Assembly (NCBI GenBank): GCA_934643825.1
Contig: CAKUCW010000020.1
Coordinates: 1 to 50,731, forward strand
Direction of reading: 5' to 3'
From: an uncultured Clostridia bacterium
Lineage (GTDB): Bacteria; Bacillota; Clostridia; Christensenellales; Aristaeellaceae
DNA length: 50,731 nt
This document shows positions 26,086 through 34,454 of the stretch, piece by piece. A program made the translations under genes and the position numbers. A model generated the notes under the pieces. It was not told where the DNA came from. It did not search any database and was given only the letters and a program-made list of their open reading frames with translations. Positions within the stretch are counted from its first letter, which is position 1. Every line of letters begins with the position of its first letter.

Positions 26086-26233
26086 TTGAGCGTCGGCACG
26101 CGGATGCTGTATGGTCTGCTGATCGGGCTGCTGTATCGGCGCGAAGGATGAGCAGGAATTGAGGAAAAAGGCGGATTTGCTGCTCTATGAGGCGAAGCAT
26201 GCCGGACGCGCAAGGGTTCGGATGGATCAGTAA
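26086..26233 (+). pseudogene. Remnant of a GGDEF (diguanylate cyclase) gene
   Basis: In the frame ending at TAA 26231-26233, residues read LRKKADLLLYEAKHAGRARV, which matches the C-terminal end of GGDEF domains (AD-x-ALY-x-AK-xx-GRNRV). Just upstream in another frame, TTG 26086 has a strong GGAAGGAG and encodes about 21 residues with a hydrophobic run (LYGLLIGLLY) before TGA 26149-26151. This looks like both ends of a membrane-linked cyclase joined by a large internal deletion with a frameshift. No GGDEF signature or active site remains, so no product is expected. The identification rests on about 20 residues only. Confidence 0.5.
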
Positions 26234-26285
26234 AACAACATGCTCATGAACCGAAACGGATGGGTTCGTGGGCATGTTTTGTTGT
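26234..26285. terminator. Bidirectional terminator
   Basis: AACAACATGC and GCATGTTTTGTTGTT-type arms, plus an inner GAACC/GGTTC, form a long stem with T-rich tracts on both strands. It lies between rsmG/pseudogene (plus) and the anti-sigma gene (minus). Confidence 0.8.
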
Positions 26286-26312
26286 TTCTCAAATTTTGCG
26301 GATTCGGCGTGC

Positions 26313-27464
26313 TTAACCGTTGATATCCACCGAAATCGGGAAAGACTCCGTTTCGCCCGAAGGGCAGACAATCAGCAGCTCCGCATGAAGGGACAGGGGC
26401 ATTTGACCGCTTCCCTCAAAGGTGAAAAGCAGCGTCTGTTCATCCGGCATGACGAAAGATTCGGGGCTAAAGGCATAGCCCGTTTCATCCGTCAGCAGCA
26501 GGTCGAACCACGAATCATCCGAAATCGACGGGAGCGTGCCGTTTGCAGCGGTCACGGATGCGGTCAGGCGGATTTCGGAAGCCTGAATCGTGAGCCTGAT
26601 TTTTGAACCGTTTATCGTTTCAAAGCCCATGAATTGTGCCGAATCGCGGTGGATTCGGTCAACCGTCGCCGTCATCGGGAACAAATTCACGCGTTCGCTC
26701 GTCGTATACGTAGACTGTCCATCAAAATAAAACCATACGGCAGACTGATACACGTCGATGCGGATGGAAAGCGAATCCCGCTTTTGCGCGGCTTCCGGCA
26801 GAGAATCAAAATCGCGAATGGCAGAAAGCGAATTCGGCGCGGATGTTTCTTCCGTTTCCAACCATGGACCGAGGTCAAGCCCTTCGTCTGTGCAGGCGTG
26901 GTCAGATACGGCGGCGCGATAACGGATCACGCCCCAGGGCGTTCCTGCCTGTTTGGCGGCTTTCCATGCTTGAGTCAGGGAGGAATCGCCGGTCTTTTCG
27001 TTCAGCCACGGGGGAATGTCGTCCGTCGGGTTCATCTGGGCTAGCTGTTCGTCTGTCGGAGAAAAAGGCTCAAACGAGATATCGCCCTGAATCGTGTAAC
27101 CGATGAGCAGCGATTCGCCGTCGTAATAAGCATTGGTAATCGATGCGGCGACTGTGCCCGCTTTTGAGGATTGAATGGCGGCGCTTTCGGTTTGGATCAC
27201 GGTCTGAGGCGCGATTTCCGCAAATCGGCGCTCGGTCTGGCCGAATGTTTCAAAAAGATTGAGAGCCGCCGCCACGACGACACTCATTGCGGCCAGCAGA
27301 ATGACGAGGGCAAACACGAAACCGGCGGACAGTTTTTTTGCCGCTTTGAGCTTGGCTTCTTCGTTGCGAAGAATGCGCCGGGTGAGATACGGGTCGCCGC
27401 TTAAACCGGAGAGTGTCGTATCCAGCGCGCCGCGCAGACGGTTGTTTTCGCGAAATTCATCCAT
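26313..27464 (-). CDS. Putative membrane anti-sigma factor (ECF pair 1)
   Basis: 383 residues. A cytosolic N-terminus of about 55 residues (MDEFRENNRLRGALDTTL) precedes one transmembrane segment (~57-80, FALVILLAAMSVVVAAAL) and an extracytoplasmic beta-rich region with FYFDGQSTYTTS. The start ATG at 27464 follows AGGAGG and overlaps the end of the ECF sigma gene by 8 bp. This gene order and topology are typical of regulators that hold the sigma factor at the membrane (RsiV/DUF4179-like). No recognised zinc-binding anti-sigma motif is present, so the family name is tentative. A second, similarly arranged pair is at 43855-45548. Confidence 0.72.
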   Translation of the reverse strand: MDEFRENNRLRGALDTTLSGLSGDPYLTRRILRNEEAKLKAAKKLSAGFVFALVILLAAMSVVVAAALNLFETFGQTERRFAEIAPQTVIQTESAAIQSSKAGTVAASITNAYYDGESLLIGYTIQGDISFEPFSPTDEQLAQMNPTDDIPPWLNEKTGDSSLTQAWKAAKQAGTPWGVIRYRAAVSDHACTDEGLDLGPWLETEETSAPNSLSAIRDFDSLPEAAQKRDSLSIRIDVYQSAVWFYFDGQSTYTTSERVNLFPMTATVDRIHRDSAQFMGFETINGSKIRLTIQASEIRLTASVTAANGTLPSISDDSWFDLLLTDETGYAFSPESFVMPDEQTLLFTFEGSGQMPLSLHAELLIVCPSGETESFPISVDING

Positions 27465-27969
27465 GCGAACGCCTCCTTTCCAAAGCCTGACGAAGTTTTT
27501 GACGGCCCTGCTCCAGACGCGTAGAGACGGTGGATTTTGCAACGCCAAGCGTCTGCGCGATTTCCTCGGTCGTCATCGCTTCGTAATAATACAAAAGAAT
27601 GACCTCACGATCCTTTTGCGAAAGCCGCATGACCTCGAACGTCAGATTGATTGCGTCTTCATCCGGCTGTACGAGGGGCTCCGGCAGATGTTCGGGCGTT
27701 ATCCGGCGATCCAGATGCCGAAACCATGCGGAGTGGAGCAGATCGCGGCAGGTATTGACCGCAATTCGCATCAGCCACGTTTTTTCGCTGCAATCCCCGC
27801 GAAAAGCGGGCATTGCCTTGTAGGCTTTGATGAAGGTTTCCTGCACCGCATCTTCCGCCAGCGCTGTGTCGTGAAGCTGAATATAGCACATGCGAAGCAG
27901 GTCGGTCTGGTATTGCTCGACCAGTCGGCCAAGCCGCTGCTGCGGGCTCTCATTTGGGATTGCCGTCAT
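27457..27969 (-). CDS. ECF RNA polymerase sigma factor (pair 1)
   Basis: 170 residues. Region 2: LVEQYQTDLLRMCYIQLHD, with DAVQETFIKAYKA and WLMRIAVNTCRDLL, which bind core polymerase and the -10 element. Region 4: LSQKDREVILLYYYEAMTTEEIAQTL followed by AKSTVSTRLEQGRQKL, a helix-turn-helix for the -35. No region 3, as in SigV/SigM-type ECF factors. Overlapping membrane anti-sigma gene downstream. A GAAC...CGTC motif upstream (27995-28019) resembles an ECF autoregulatory promoter. The signal is unknown. Confidence 0.92.
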   Translation of the reverse strand: MTAIPNESPQQRLGRLVEQYQTDLLRMCYIQLHDTALAEDAVQETFIKAYKAMPAFRGDCSEKTWLMRIAVNTCRDLLHSAWFRHLDRRITPEHLPEPLVQPDEDAINLTFEVMRLSQKDREVILLYYYEAMTTEEIAQTLGVAKSTVSTRLEQGRQKLRQALERRRSHG

Positions 27970-27994
27970 TTAAGCATCATCTCCTATCCTTATA

Positions 27995-28019
27995 GACGAT
28001 GCGGCATACCCGTTTGTTC
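27995..28019 (-). promoter_or_regulatory. Putative autoregulatory ECF promoter (pair 1)
   Basis: On the minus strand GAAC (28019-28016), 17 bases, CGTC (27998-27995) and then TATAAGG. The second sigma gene has GAAC, 19 bases, CGTCTATATAGG. Confidence 0.5.
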
Positions 28020-28105
28020 GGATTTTTGAAAAAAGAAAACTATTTATTTCCATCATGCCGTCCATCTCTCCTGCGCACAATGAGCGCAAAAAGGAGATGA
28101 TTTCG

Positions 28106-28690
28106 TTGCATGTTTCCTATCGATATCTGCTGATTATCGTCGTGGTGGCTGCGCTGCTGTGCCTGATGCCTGCCCGCGGCGCGGATGTGCCCGATCCGCC
28201 GGAACAGCCCTCTGATCGAATGGCACAGCAGACCGATGCTCCGCATGGAGAGCCTGCCGGCGCCGATCTGTCGGACAGAACGCGGAAAAATGCGTTTCTG
28301 CATCAGACATTGTATTATGCGCCCTGCGGTCATAGCGTTCAGCGGCGGGAAAAGCTGCCGACAAAACTCGTCGGGCTGACACGCGCCGCGCTGGAAAGCG
28401 AGATCGACCATGTGCTGCCCGGCGCGACCGTTACGGGTTTTTCCGCCGAAGAAGTGGATGTGACCCGGCATAAGCAGATTCCCTGCCCGCTGCACTGGGT
28501 TTTGCAAGGCGGGGAGGACGGTATGCTCTGCGTTTTGCAGAATCAGGACGGGGAAACATTGAACGTCGTTCGGCAGACGGATATCCCTGTGACGGCGGCG
28601 CCGGAGGGCGAACAGAACGACCTGCGCGATGGGCGGATGTTTGACGAGGTGCAGGCGCTGGAGGGATATCTGGAGAGCCTGAGCAGCTGA
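28106..28690 (+). CDS. Small secreted or membrane-anchored protein, possibly BofC-like
   Basis: About 194 residues from TTG 28106, chosen because AAGGAG (28091-28096) stands nine bases before it; the in-frame ATG at 28097 directly abuts that site. Hydrophobic residues ~7-22 (LLIIVVVAALLCL) form a signal peptide or anchor. A polar spacer with PPEQPSDR follows, then a domain with LYYAPCGHSVQRRE, LESEIDHVLPGATVTGF and a C-terminal FDEVQALEGYLESL. The last part is reminiscent of the BofC C-terminal region of spore-formers, but similarity is weak and I do not assign it. It is divergent from the ECF sigma gene. Confidence 0.6.
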   Translation: MHVSYRYLLIIVVVAALLCLMPARGADVPDPPEQPSDRMAQQTDAPHGEPAGADLSDRTRKNAFLHQTLYYAPCGHSVQRREKLPTKLVGLTRAALESEIDHVLPGATVTGFSAEEVDVTRHKQIPCPLHWVLQGGEDGMLCVLQNQDGETLNVVRQTDIPVTAAPEGEQNDLRDGRMFDEVQALEGYLESLSS

Positions 28691-28691
28691 T

Positions 28692-28738
28692 TTTCCGGAA
28701 CGATAAATTATCTCACGGTGTAAGATAAAACCCGGAAA
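28692..28738. promoter_or_regulatory. Nested inverted repeat upstream of TetR gene
   Basis: TTTCCGG (28692-28698) is inverted at CCGGAAA (28732-28738), and inside it TTATCT (28708-28713) is inverted at AGATAA (28723-28728). It could be an operator for the TetR protein or a weak terminator; there is no T tract. Confidence 0.4.
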
Positions 28739-28909
28739 TTGACATTTGAAACCCATGCGCGTATCATTGAGCGATTTTGTATTGTGCATCGGCGGCGGGA
28801 CTGATAGAATAACGCCATCAAAAGCAAACGGCATGATGCCGGACAGAAGAACAGATATAAAAAAACAGTCGAGCGAAAGATTCGCCGCACTGACAAGGAG
28901 GAATACGCG

Positions 28910-29479
28910 ATGCGAGTTGTCAAAAAACCGGAAGAACGTAAGGCGGAAATGGTGGCAGCCGCGGCAAAGCTTTTTGCCGAGCAGGGCTTCGTCAGAACCT
29001 CCGTGGCGGAAATCGTCTCGGCGGTTGACGTAGCGAAAGGGCTTTTCTATTATTATTTCACGACCAAGGATGACATGGTTAAGGCGGTCGTGGAAGGCTA
29101 TTGCAGCTATCTGGGCACGCTTGCCGGACAGATTGCCGACGGCGAGGGCACGGCGCAGGAAAAATTTGCGCGGCTGATGCATCCGGAAGTGTGGCACGAG
29201 TGCTTCACCACGCCGTTGACGGCGGATCTGTGCCTGCCGCAGCATGCCGCGCTGTACACGGATATGTGCGACCGGGTGTATGCGCATATGGGTCCGGCGC
29301 TGGAAAAGATGGTCGCTCAGGCGCTTCGTGAAAGAGGACGCGACGAGGCCGACGCCAAGCGGCTGACGGGCGTTGCGCTCTATGGCATCCTGATGATGGC
29401 GCGTAAGGGCGATATGACGCTTGAAACCGCGATGAACATGATTTCCGAGGTCATCGGGCTGAACAAGACTGCGATGTAA
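28910..29479 (+). CDS. TetR-family transcriptional regulator
   Basis: 189 residues. The N-terminal DNA-binding domain is clear: RKAEMVAAAAKLFAEQGF, then TSVAEIVSAVDVAKGLFYYYFTTKDDMV, the helix-turn-helix of TetR proteins. The C-terminal ligand/dimer domain (~60-189) is not diagnostic; it contains three Cys. The start ATG follows AAGGAGG. Transcribed alone: the next gene is on the opposite strand. No transporter or enzyme that it might control lies adjacent on the same strand, so its regulon is unknown. The nested inverted repeat at 28692-28738 is a candidate self-operator. Confidence 0.93.
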   Translation: MRVVKKPEERKAEMVAAAAKLFAEQGFVRTSVAEIVSAVDVAKGLFYYYFTTKDDMVKAVVEGYCSYLGTLAGQIADGEGTAQEKFARLMHPEVWHECFTTPLTADLCLPQHAALYTDMCDRVYAHMGPALEKMVAQALRERGRDEADAKRLTGVALYGILMMARKGDMTLETAMNMISEVIGLNKTAM

Positions 29480-29563
29480 TCCTCATAAACAGCCAAACAG
29501 GGTTTGACCCTTTTATATAAATCTCTAATCCTCCGTTATCCCCCCCTCTCTCTCGTAATATGT

Positions 29564-29597
29564 CAAACAAGCCGTGCAGCGATGCACGGCTTGTTTG
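29564..29597. terminator. Perfect 15-bp hairpin with GCGA tetraloop
   Basis: CAAACAAGCCGTGCA (29564-29578), GCGA, then its exact complement (29583-29597). The GNRA loop is very stable. The flanking T tract is poor, so it may be a terminator for both converging genes or an RNA 3' stabiliser. Confidence 0.6.
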
Positions 29598-29679
29598 GTA
29601 TAAGAAGGAAAAGGAACTCCGATTGACCGCGTGAGCGGTTCAAGGCTTGAAGCGGATCGAAAAACTCTTTTGGCTGGGG

Positions 29680-30159
29680 TTATTTGATCCGAATCCGCGC
29701 ATCGCCCGCGGCGAGATACATCGGCTCGGGATAGGTATCCAGCGCGTTAAACTCGAAGAAGACTTCTCGTGCGCCGGCGTCCGTCATGCCGCGTGCGCCG
29801 CGAATGGCGCTCTCCAAAACCTGTCCGCCGGCGTCTGTCAAAACGGCATGCCGCGCCCACCGGGCGTTGACCTCCGCGGCGCTCCAGTTTGCGTCCACCT
29901 CGAAATGCCCCGCGGCGGTTTTGCGGTCTGCCTCGCGCTGGCGGCTCAAGGCGTCCGGCTTAGGCTCCATCGCCACACAGAGATACAGCCGAATCGGCGA
30001 ATAAATCGCGTGAACGCTGGACGCGACGCTTTCGCCCAAATCGGACAGCGCACGCAGAGTCGCCGTTCGATTGCCGGGAATCTCTCGGGGAGTTTTCCGG
30101 GACTTTTTTTGTACCGTGTCGAAGATGCGGTTTATGCTGAGCGCTGGAAGCGAAAGCAT
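29680..30159 (-). CDS. Hypothetical protein, 159 aa
   Basis: Unrecognised soluble protein. It starts MLSLPALSINRIFDTVQKKS and ends YLAAGDARIRIK. It has no signal peptide, membrane helix or cysteine. I prefer this frame over the opposite-strand one because GGAGGG lies six bases before its ATG. Middle part is Arg/Ala rich: SDLGESVASSVHAIYSP and MEPKPDALSRQREADRK. Downstream on its strand is the GCGA hairpin; upstream are two tandem repeat B copies. No partner gene suggests a function. Confidence 0.6.
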   Translation of the reverse strand: MLSLPALSINRIFDTVQKKSRKTPREIPGNRTATLRALSDLGESVASSVHAIYSPIRLYLCVAMEPKPDALSRQREADRKTAAGHFEVDANWSAAEVNARWARHAVLTDAGGQVLESAIRGARGMTDAGAREVFFEFNALDTYPEPMYLAAGDARIRIK

Positions 30160-30200
30160 CGTGTTCCCTCCTTTTTTGAATGCATTGAAGCGTTTTAAAT

Positions 30201-30289
30201 GTATAGGAAATTGCGTAAAATCGCCCGCGTGAGCAAGACTTTGATGCGTGGCGGACTTTGGCGGAAGTGAAGGCGGGCTCAGCCCGCTT
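30201..30289. repeat. Intergenic repeat B, copy 4
   Basis: GTATAGGAAATTGCG start, GGCGGGCTCAGCCCGC end. In direct tandem with copy 5, four bases apart; the pair is about 90% identical. Confidence 0.88.
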
Positions 30290-30292
30290 AAT

Positions 30293-30380
30293 GTATGGGA
30301 AATCGCGTAAAATCGCCCGCGTGAGCAAGACTTTGATGCGTGGCAGACTTCGGCGGAAGTGAAGGCGGGCTCAGCCCGCT
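30293..30380. repeat. Intergenic repeat B, copy 5
   Basis: Second member of the tandem pair, closest to the copy at 42716 in its TGGCAGACTTCGGCGGA segment. The 30160-30638 gap holds these repeats and untranslated sequence, no gene. Confidence 0.88.
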
Positions 30381-30638
30381 TTCAAAACCTTAATCTATTT
30401 TATTAGACGCAAAAAGAGGCGTTTTTTTTACCGATGTGTATGCGATTTGTAAAAATTACAAAAAGCGACAATTTTATGAACGAAGTGTAACAGATACCGA
30501 TTTTTTTTCGTCTAATCATACAGAAAGGTTCTGATGAAGAACTTTGCCGACGGTTGATCCCCTCAAAACCGCATCGGCGCGACGTTACACAGGACAACAT
30601 GCGGTCTGAAATCACTTCATGTAAGGGAGGAAAAGTAG

Positions 30639-31847
30639 ATGAATCACTTTTTGAAGCTGACGTCCGCTGTGGCGCTTTGTGCGTTGATGGCGATTCCGAC
30701 AGCCGCGGGCGCAGCGAGGGAGTTTACGCTGGATGACGCAGGCATTGCGGCAAGCGGTTATGCCCAGCAGCTCGGTGCGCCGAAATCTTACGGCTCGGAA
30801 AAGCTGTCCGTCAAGATGCCCAAGGAGAACGGCGTTCAGGACGGCGTGAATCCGATCACCGGCGAGGCGTTCAGCGGCGATTACCGCCCGACGCTGGTCA
30901 CGATCGACACGCATCCCGCGGCCTTGCCGAACTGGGGCGTCAGCTCGGCAGATTTGACCTATGAAATGCCGATTCAGGCGGACGGCTCTACGCGTCAGCT
31001 GGCGCTGTTCATGGGCGATTATCCGGCGGAAGGCGCAGGCCCTGTTCGCTCCGCACGCGTGCCGATGTGTTCGCTCCGCGAGATGTGGGGCGGTGTGTTC
31101 TGCTTCTACGGCTATCAGGGCGGGCGGGACAAGAATAACATGAAGGACTGGATCGAGGCGAACAGCAGCGTTAAAAAGCTCAAGTATCCCTACCTAAACG
31201 GCATCAGCAAGAACACCGGCTGGTTCCAGCGCACGAGCGACGGCGGTCATGTCGGGCCGCATAACGTTCGCCTGAATATGAGCGAGGTGGAGGCGGATTA
31301 CAGAGAAAGCCCGACGCCGCATCCGTTCGTGTTTTCCGAAACCGGGCTTGAGCGCGGCGAGGACGTAAACGGCATCGTCATCAACTACAAGGTGACCAAC
31401 GACGCATATCGCACGGCTTACGAATATAACGCTTCCACCGGTTTGTTTGAGCGCTATCGCAATGGCGCACCGTATATCGACGGAAACAACGGAGAGGTAT
31501 GCGCCTATGCCAACGTTATCGTCATCCGCACGGACGTTTCGTGGTCAAGCGGCAATCCGTCCCGTCCGGTCATCCGGCTGAACGGTCAGGGTGTCGCTGA
31601 AATCTTCCAGAATGGCAAATACATCCGTGGCACATGGGCACGCAACTGCTCGGCAACCAAGAAGCTGAACAGCCGCATGGCGTTCTTCGATGAAAACGGC
31701 GAGGAGCTGCCCATGAAGGTCGGCAAGACGTTTATCCAGATCGTGGACAACGAGCAGCCGGTTGTTGTCGTGGCGGATCAGGCGATCGACGGCGCGGTCG
31801 AGCCGCAGGCGCAGCGCGACAGAGTCGGCACGGGTTCCAAAAAATAA
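30639..31847 (+). CDS. Secreted DUF3048 (YerB-like) protein
   Basis: 402 residues. Signal peptide ~1-26 (MNHFLKLTSAVALCALMAIP, then AGA). The DUF3048 hallmark follows: LVTIDTHPAALPNWGVSSAD, LTYEMPIQADGSTRQLALF and the strongly conserved GAGPVRSARVP. The second DUF3048 part has HVGPHNVRLNMSE and FQNGKYIRGTWAR. YerB of Bacillus is a lipoprotein; here there is no lipobox, so it is probably freely secreted. Function is unknown; a wall-associated role is often proposed. GGGAGG precedes ATG 30639. A terminator-like stem follows at 31949. Confidence 0.88.
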   Translation: MNHFLKLTSAVALCALMAIPTAAGAAREFTLDDAGIAASGYAQQLGAPKSYGSEKLSVKMPKENGVQDGVNPITGEAFSGDYRPTLVTIDTHPAALPNWGVSSADLTYEMPIQADGSTRQLALFMGDYPAEGAGPVRSARVPMCSLREMWGGVFCFYGYQGGRDKNNMKDWIEANSSVKKLKYPYLNGISKNTGWFQRTSDGGHVGPHNVRLNMSEVEADYRESPTPHPFVFSETGLERGEDVNGIVINYKVTNDAYRTAYEYNASTGLFERYRNGAPYIDGNNGEVCAYANVIVIRTDVSWSSGNPSRPVIRLNGQGVAEIFQNGKYIRGTWARNCSATKKLNSRMAFFDENGEELPMKVGKTFIQIVDNEQPVVVVADQAIDGAVEPQAQRDRVGTGSKK

Positions 31848-31948
31848 ACCGTGCCATATGGATTAAGCATAGCGACTATGCGCTCAGCGGATAACAGCGC
31901 ATAAAATCCAAAAAACGATACGATTTGTCAAACATCTTTTTTCAGTCA

Positions 31949-31984
31949 AAGCGGCGGAGATGCCCCCTCTCCTGCCGCTTTTTT
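31949..31984 (+). terminator. Intrinsic terminator
   Basis: AAGCGGCGGAGA pairs with TCTCCTGCCGCTT (one bulged T), followed by a T run. It ends the DUF3048 transcript before the next promoter. Confidence 0.85.
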
Positions 31985-32089
31985 GTTGCACTGAAAAGGA
32001 AAAATCGAGATATAGAAGAACAAACAGAGAAAAAAGAAACGAAAAATCCGCCCAAAATCATTCGAAAAAACGAAAACCATGTCAAGGAA

Positions 32090-32118
32090 TTGACAAAGAG
32101 GACGACAGATGATACAAT
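32090..32118 (+). promoter_or_regulatory. Sigma-A promoter of flavoprotein reductase
   Basis: Perfect TTGACA (32090-32095), 17 bases, TACAAT (32113-32118). Strong GGAGG at 32138-32142. Confidence 0.85.
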
Positions 32119-32151
32119 ACGCCTGCGAAAAAGAAATGGAGGTTATGCTTC

Positions 32152-33999
32152 ATGAAGAAATTTGCATCGATTCTTCTGTCCATGATGCTGGCGACCGGTT
32201 TGGCTGCCGGCGCGTCGGCTGAAACCTACACCGGTACCGCGCAGGGCATGGGCGGCGACGTTTCCGTCACCCTGACTGTTGAGGACGGCAAGATTACCGC
32301 GGCGGAGGTCGTGGGCGAGAACGAGACGAAGGGCATCGGCTATGAGCCGTGCGCTGAGGGCACCTACGCGGCGGCGATCGTCGAAGCGCAGGGCGCGGAT
32401 ATTGACAACATTTCCGGCGCGACCGTGACGACGAATGCCGTCAAGGAAGCGGCGAAGAAGGCGATGGTCGCCGCGGGTCTGGCGGAGGCGGAGGATACCA
32501 CCGTTTCTGACGCCGAGTGCGACGTGGTAATCGTCGGCGCAGGCGGAGCGGGCATGACCGCTGCGCTTCAGGCTGTCGATGCGGGCGTGAACAGCGTCAT
32601 CGTCGTGGAGAAGGCGGGTTCTACCGGCGGCAACACCAGCCGTGCAACCGGCGGCATGAACGCTGCGAAGACCGTCTATCAGGATAAGAACGAGTGGTCC
32701 GACGCGACGACGCAGGCGGTTGAAAAGACCCTTGCGACCGCGAAGGAAAAATACGGCGACCAGATCGGCGATTTGATTGCGACCGTCGAGGCGCAGTTTG
32801 AGGCATACAAGGCAAACCCGACCGGTTACTTTGATTCCGTCGAGCTGTTCGCGCTGGACACCATGGTCGGCGGCAAGTGCCTGAACAATCTGGATCTGGT
32901 CATGACCCTGACGGGCAACTCCGCCGAGGCGATTGACTGGCTGGCGACCAAGAACGCGAACCTGACCAACGTCGGTTCCTTCGGCGGCGCGAGCGTCAAG
33001 CGTATCCATCGTGCCACCACCGAGGATGGCAAGACCACGCCGGTAGGCGCGTATCTGGTCAAGGTGCTGACCGCTGACGTGGATGCGGAAAGCAAGATCG
33101 ACCTGCGCGTGAACACCGCTGCGACCGAGCTGGTCATGGAAAACGGCAAGGCTGTCGGCGTGAAGGTGAAGAACGAGAACGGCGAATACACCATTCGTGC
33201 CAAGGCGGTTATCCTTGCCAGCGGCGGCTTCGGCGCTGACCTTGACCGCGTTGCGGAATTGAAGCCGGAGCTTGCGGGCTTCGTAACCACCAATGCCCCG
33301 ACCATCACCGGCGACGGCATCGACATGGCGACGGCTGTCGGCGCGGCGACCGTGGATATGAACCAGATTCAGATCCATCCGTCCGTTTACACCGAAACCA
33401 CCACGGCTCTGATTACCGAAGGCATCCGCGGCGACGGCGCGATTCTGGTCAACCAGGAAGGCAAGCGCTTCGTCAACGAGCTGGAAACCCGCGACAACGT
33501 TTCCGCGGCTGAGCTGGCTCAGGAGGGCGGCTACGCCTACACCATCCTCGACCAGAAGATGATGGACGCTTCTTCCACCTACAACGGCTACTTCACCAAG
33601 GGATACGCTGTGCAGGCGGACAGCTACGAGGAACTGGCTGAAAAGCTCGGCATCGATCCGGCGACCCTCACCGCGACGATGGAAACCTGGAACAAGGCGG
33701 TTGCCGACCAGAAGGATGACGAGTTTGGCCGCCTGTCCTTCGCGTCCGCGCTGGATACCGCTCCGTACTACGCCATCAAGGTTTCTCCGGGCATCCATCA
33801 CACGATGGGCGGTCTGAAGATCAACACGAACGCTGAAGTGCTGACCGAAGCAGGCGAGGCGATCCCGGGTCTGTATGCGGCTGGTGAAGTCACCGGCGGC
33901 GTGCATGGCGCGAACCGTCTGGGCGGCAACGCGGTTGCCGATATCGTGGTCTTCGGTCGCATCGCGGCGCAGAACGCGGCGGCTTACATCGCGAAGTAA
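32152..33999 (+). CDS. Secreted FMN-binding/FAD-dependent reductase (fumarate/urocanate reductase-like)
   Basis: 615 residues. Signal peptide ~1-23 (ASA). The FMN-binding domain (~24-105) has DNISGATVTTNAV, whose Thr91 is the expected ApbE flavinylation site (DxxSGAT). The flavocytochrome-c-type FAD domain follows: CDVVIVGAGGAGMTAALQ, then GGNTSRATGGMN, GDGAILVNQEGKRFVNELETR, GIHHTMGGLKI and GGVHGANRLGGNA, which match the catalytic His/Arg positions of fumarate reductases. It probably reduces an extracytoplasmic enoate, using electrons passed from a membrane flavin relay. No heme motif is present. The true substrate is unknown. It has its own promoter and terminator. Confidence 0.92.
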   Translation: MKKFASILLSMMLATGLAAGASAETYTGTAQGMGGDVSVTLTVEDGKITAAEVVGENETKGIGYEPCAEGTYAAAIVEAQGADIDNISGATVTTNAVKEAAKKAMVAAGLAEAEDTTVSDAECDVVIVGAGGAGMTAALQAVDAGVNSVIVVEKAGSTGGNTSRATGGMNAAKTVYQDKNEWSDATTQAVEKTLATAKEKYGDQIGDLIATVEAQFEAYKANPTGYFDSVELFALDTMVGGKCLNNLDLVMTLTGNSAEAIDWLATKNANLTNVGSFGGASVKRIHRATTEDGKTTPVGAYLVKVLTADVDAESKIDLRVNTAATELVMENGKAVGVKVKNENGEYTIRAKAVILASGGFGADLDRVAELKPELAGFVTTNAPTITGDGIDMATAVGAATVDMNQIQIHPSVYTETTTALITEGIRGDGAILVNQEGKRFVNELETRDNVSAAELAQEGGYAYTILDQKMMDASSTYNGYFTKGYAVQADSYEELAEKLGIDPATLTATMETWNKAVADQKDDEFGRLSFASALDTAPYYAIKVSPGIHHTMGGLKINTNAEVLTEAGEAIPGLYAAGEVTGGVHGANRLGGNAVADIVVFGRIAAQNAAAYIAK

Positions 34000-34020
34000 T
34001 CCGGTCTGAACAGACATAGA

Positions 34021-34056
34021 AAACCGGCTCTCCAGAAATGGAGAGCCGGTTTTTTG
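34021..34056 (+). terminator. Intrinsic terminator of reductase gene
   Basis: AACCGGCTCTCC and GGAGAGCCGGTT form a perfect 12-bp stem, followed by a T run. Confidence 0.93.
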
Positions 34057-34454
34057 TGTTTCATGAAGGAGAATGGCGGGCTGCCGATTTACGCCGGACG
34101 TCCTTCTCTGCTTCGCGCTGTTTGACGATGATTTAGGCTGGTTTGCATCTAAAAACATGCTTTTCAGCGGAAACCCGTTTCAATCGTAGAATGCTTTGCA
34201 TTCTGCTCTGAAACTGGAGAATTTTAATTTTATTTGGGGAACGTTGGGCTGCCGATCCGGGAAACTCGCATAGGGGCGCTGTCCTCTGCCTGCGGCAGAC
34301 GCGCCCGCTTCGCGAACGCGCAAGCGCTCCTTGCGATTTCCGATTTCCGTCACGCTGAATCCCGCACAGCGGGCGCGTGACTCCAATCCCAAACCCGCCT
34401 GAGGGATTTCATCCCTCAGACTCCCTTCTTCGCTTCGCGCTGTTTGCCGATGAT
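34057..34454. other. Gene-free region with hairpin and partial duplication
   Basis: No gene seen. GTTTCA (34177-34182)/TGAAAC (34209-34214) encloses AGAATGC (34188-34194)/GCATTCT (34198-34204), a terminator-like hairpin before a T-rich run. The segment around 34102-34136 (CTGCTTCGCGCTGTTTGACG) is repeated with few changes at 34427-34458, which includes the stop of the amidohydrolase gene. Confidence 0.55.

Noticed and set aside
29647..30198. 183-codon plus-strand frame opposite the hypothetical gene
   Set aside because: No ribosome site; the minus-strand frame has GGAGGG at correct distance. Residual doubt remains.
30400..30638. Riboswitch in the DUF3048 leader
   Set aside because: Long AT-rich leader, but I could not match it to any known riboswitch core.
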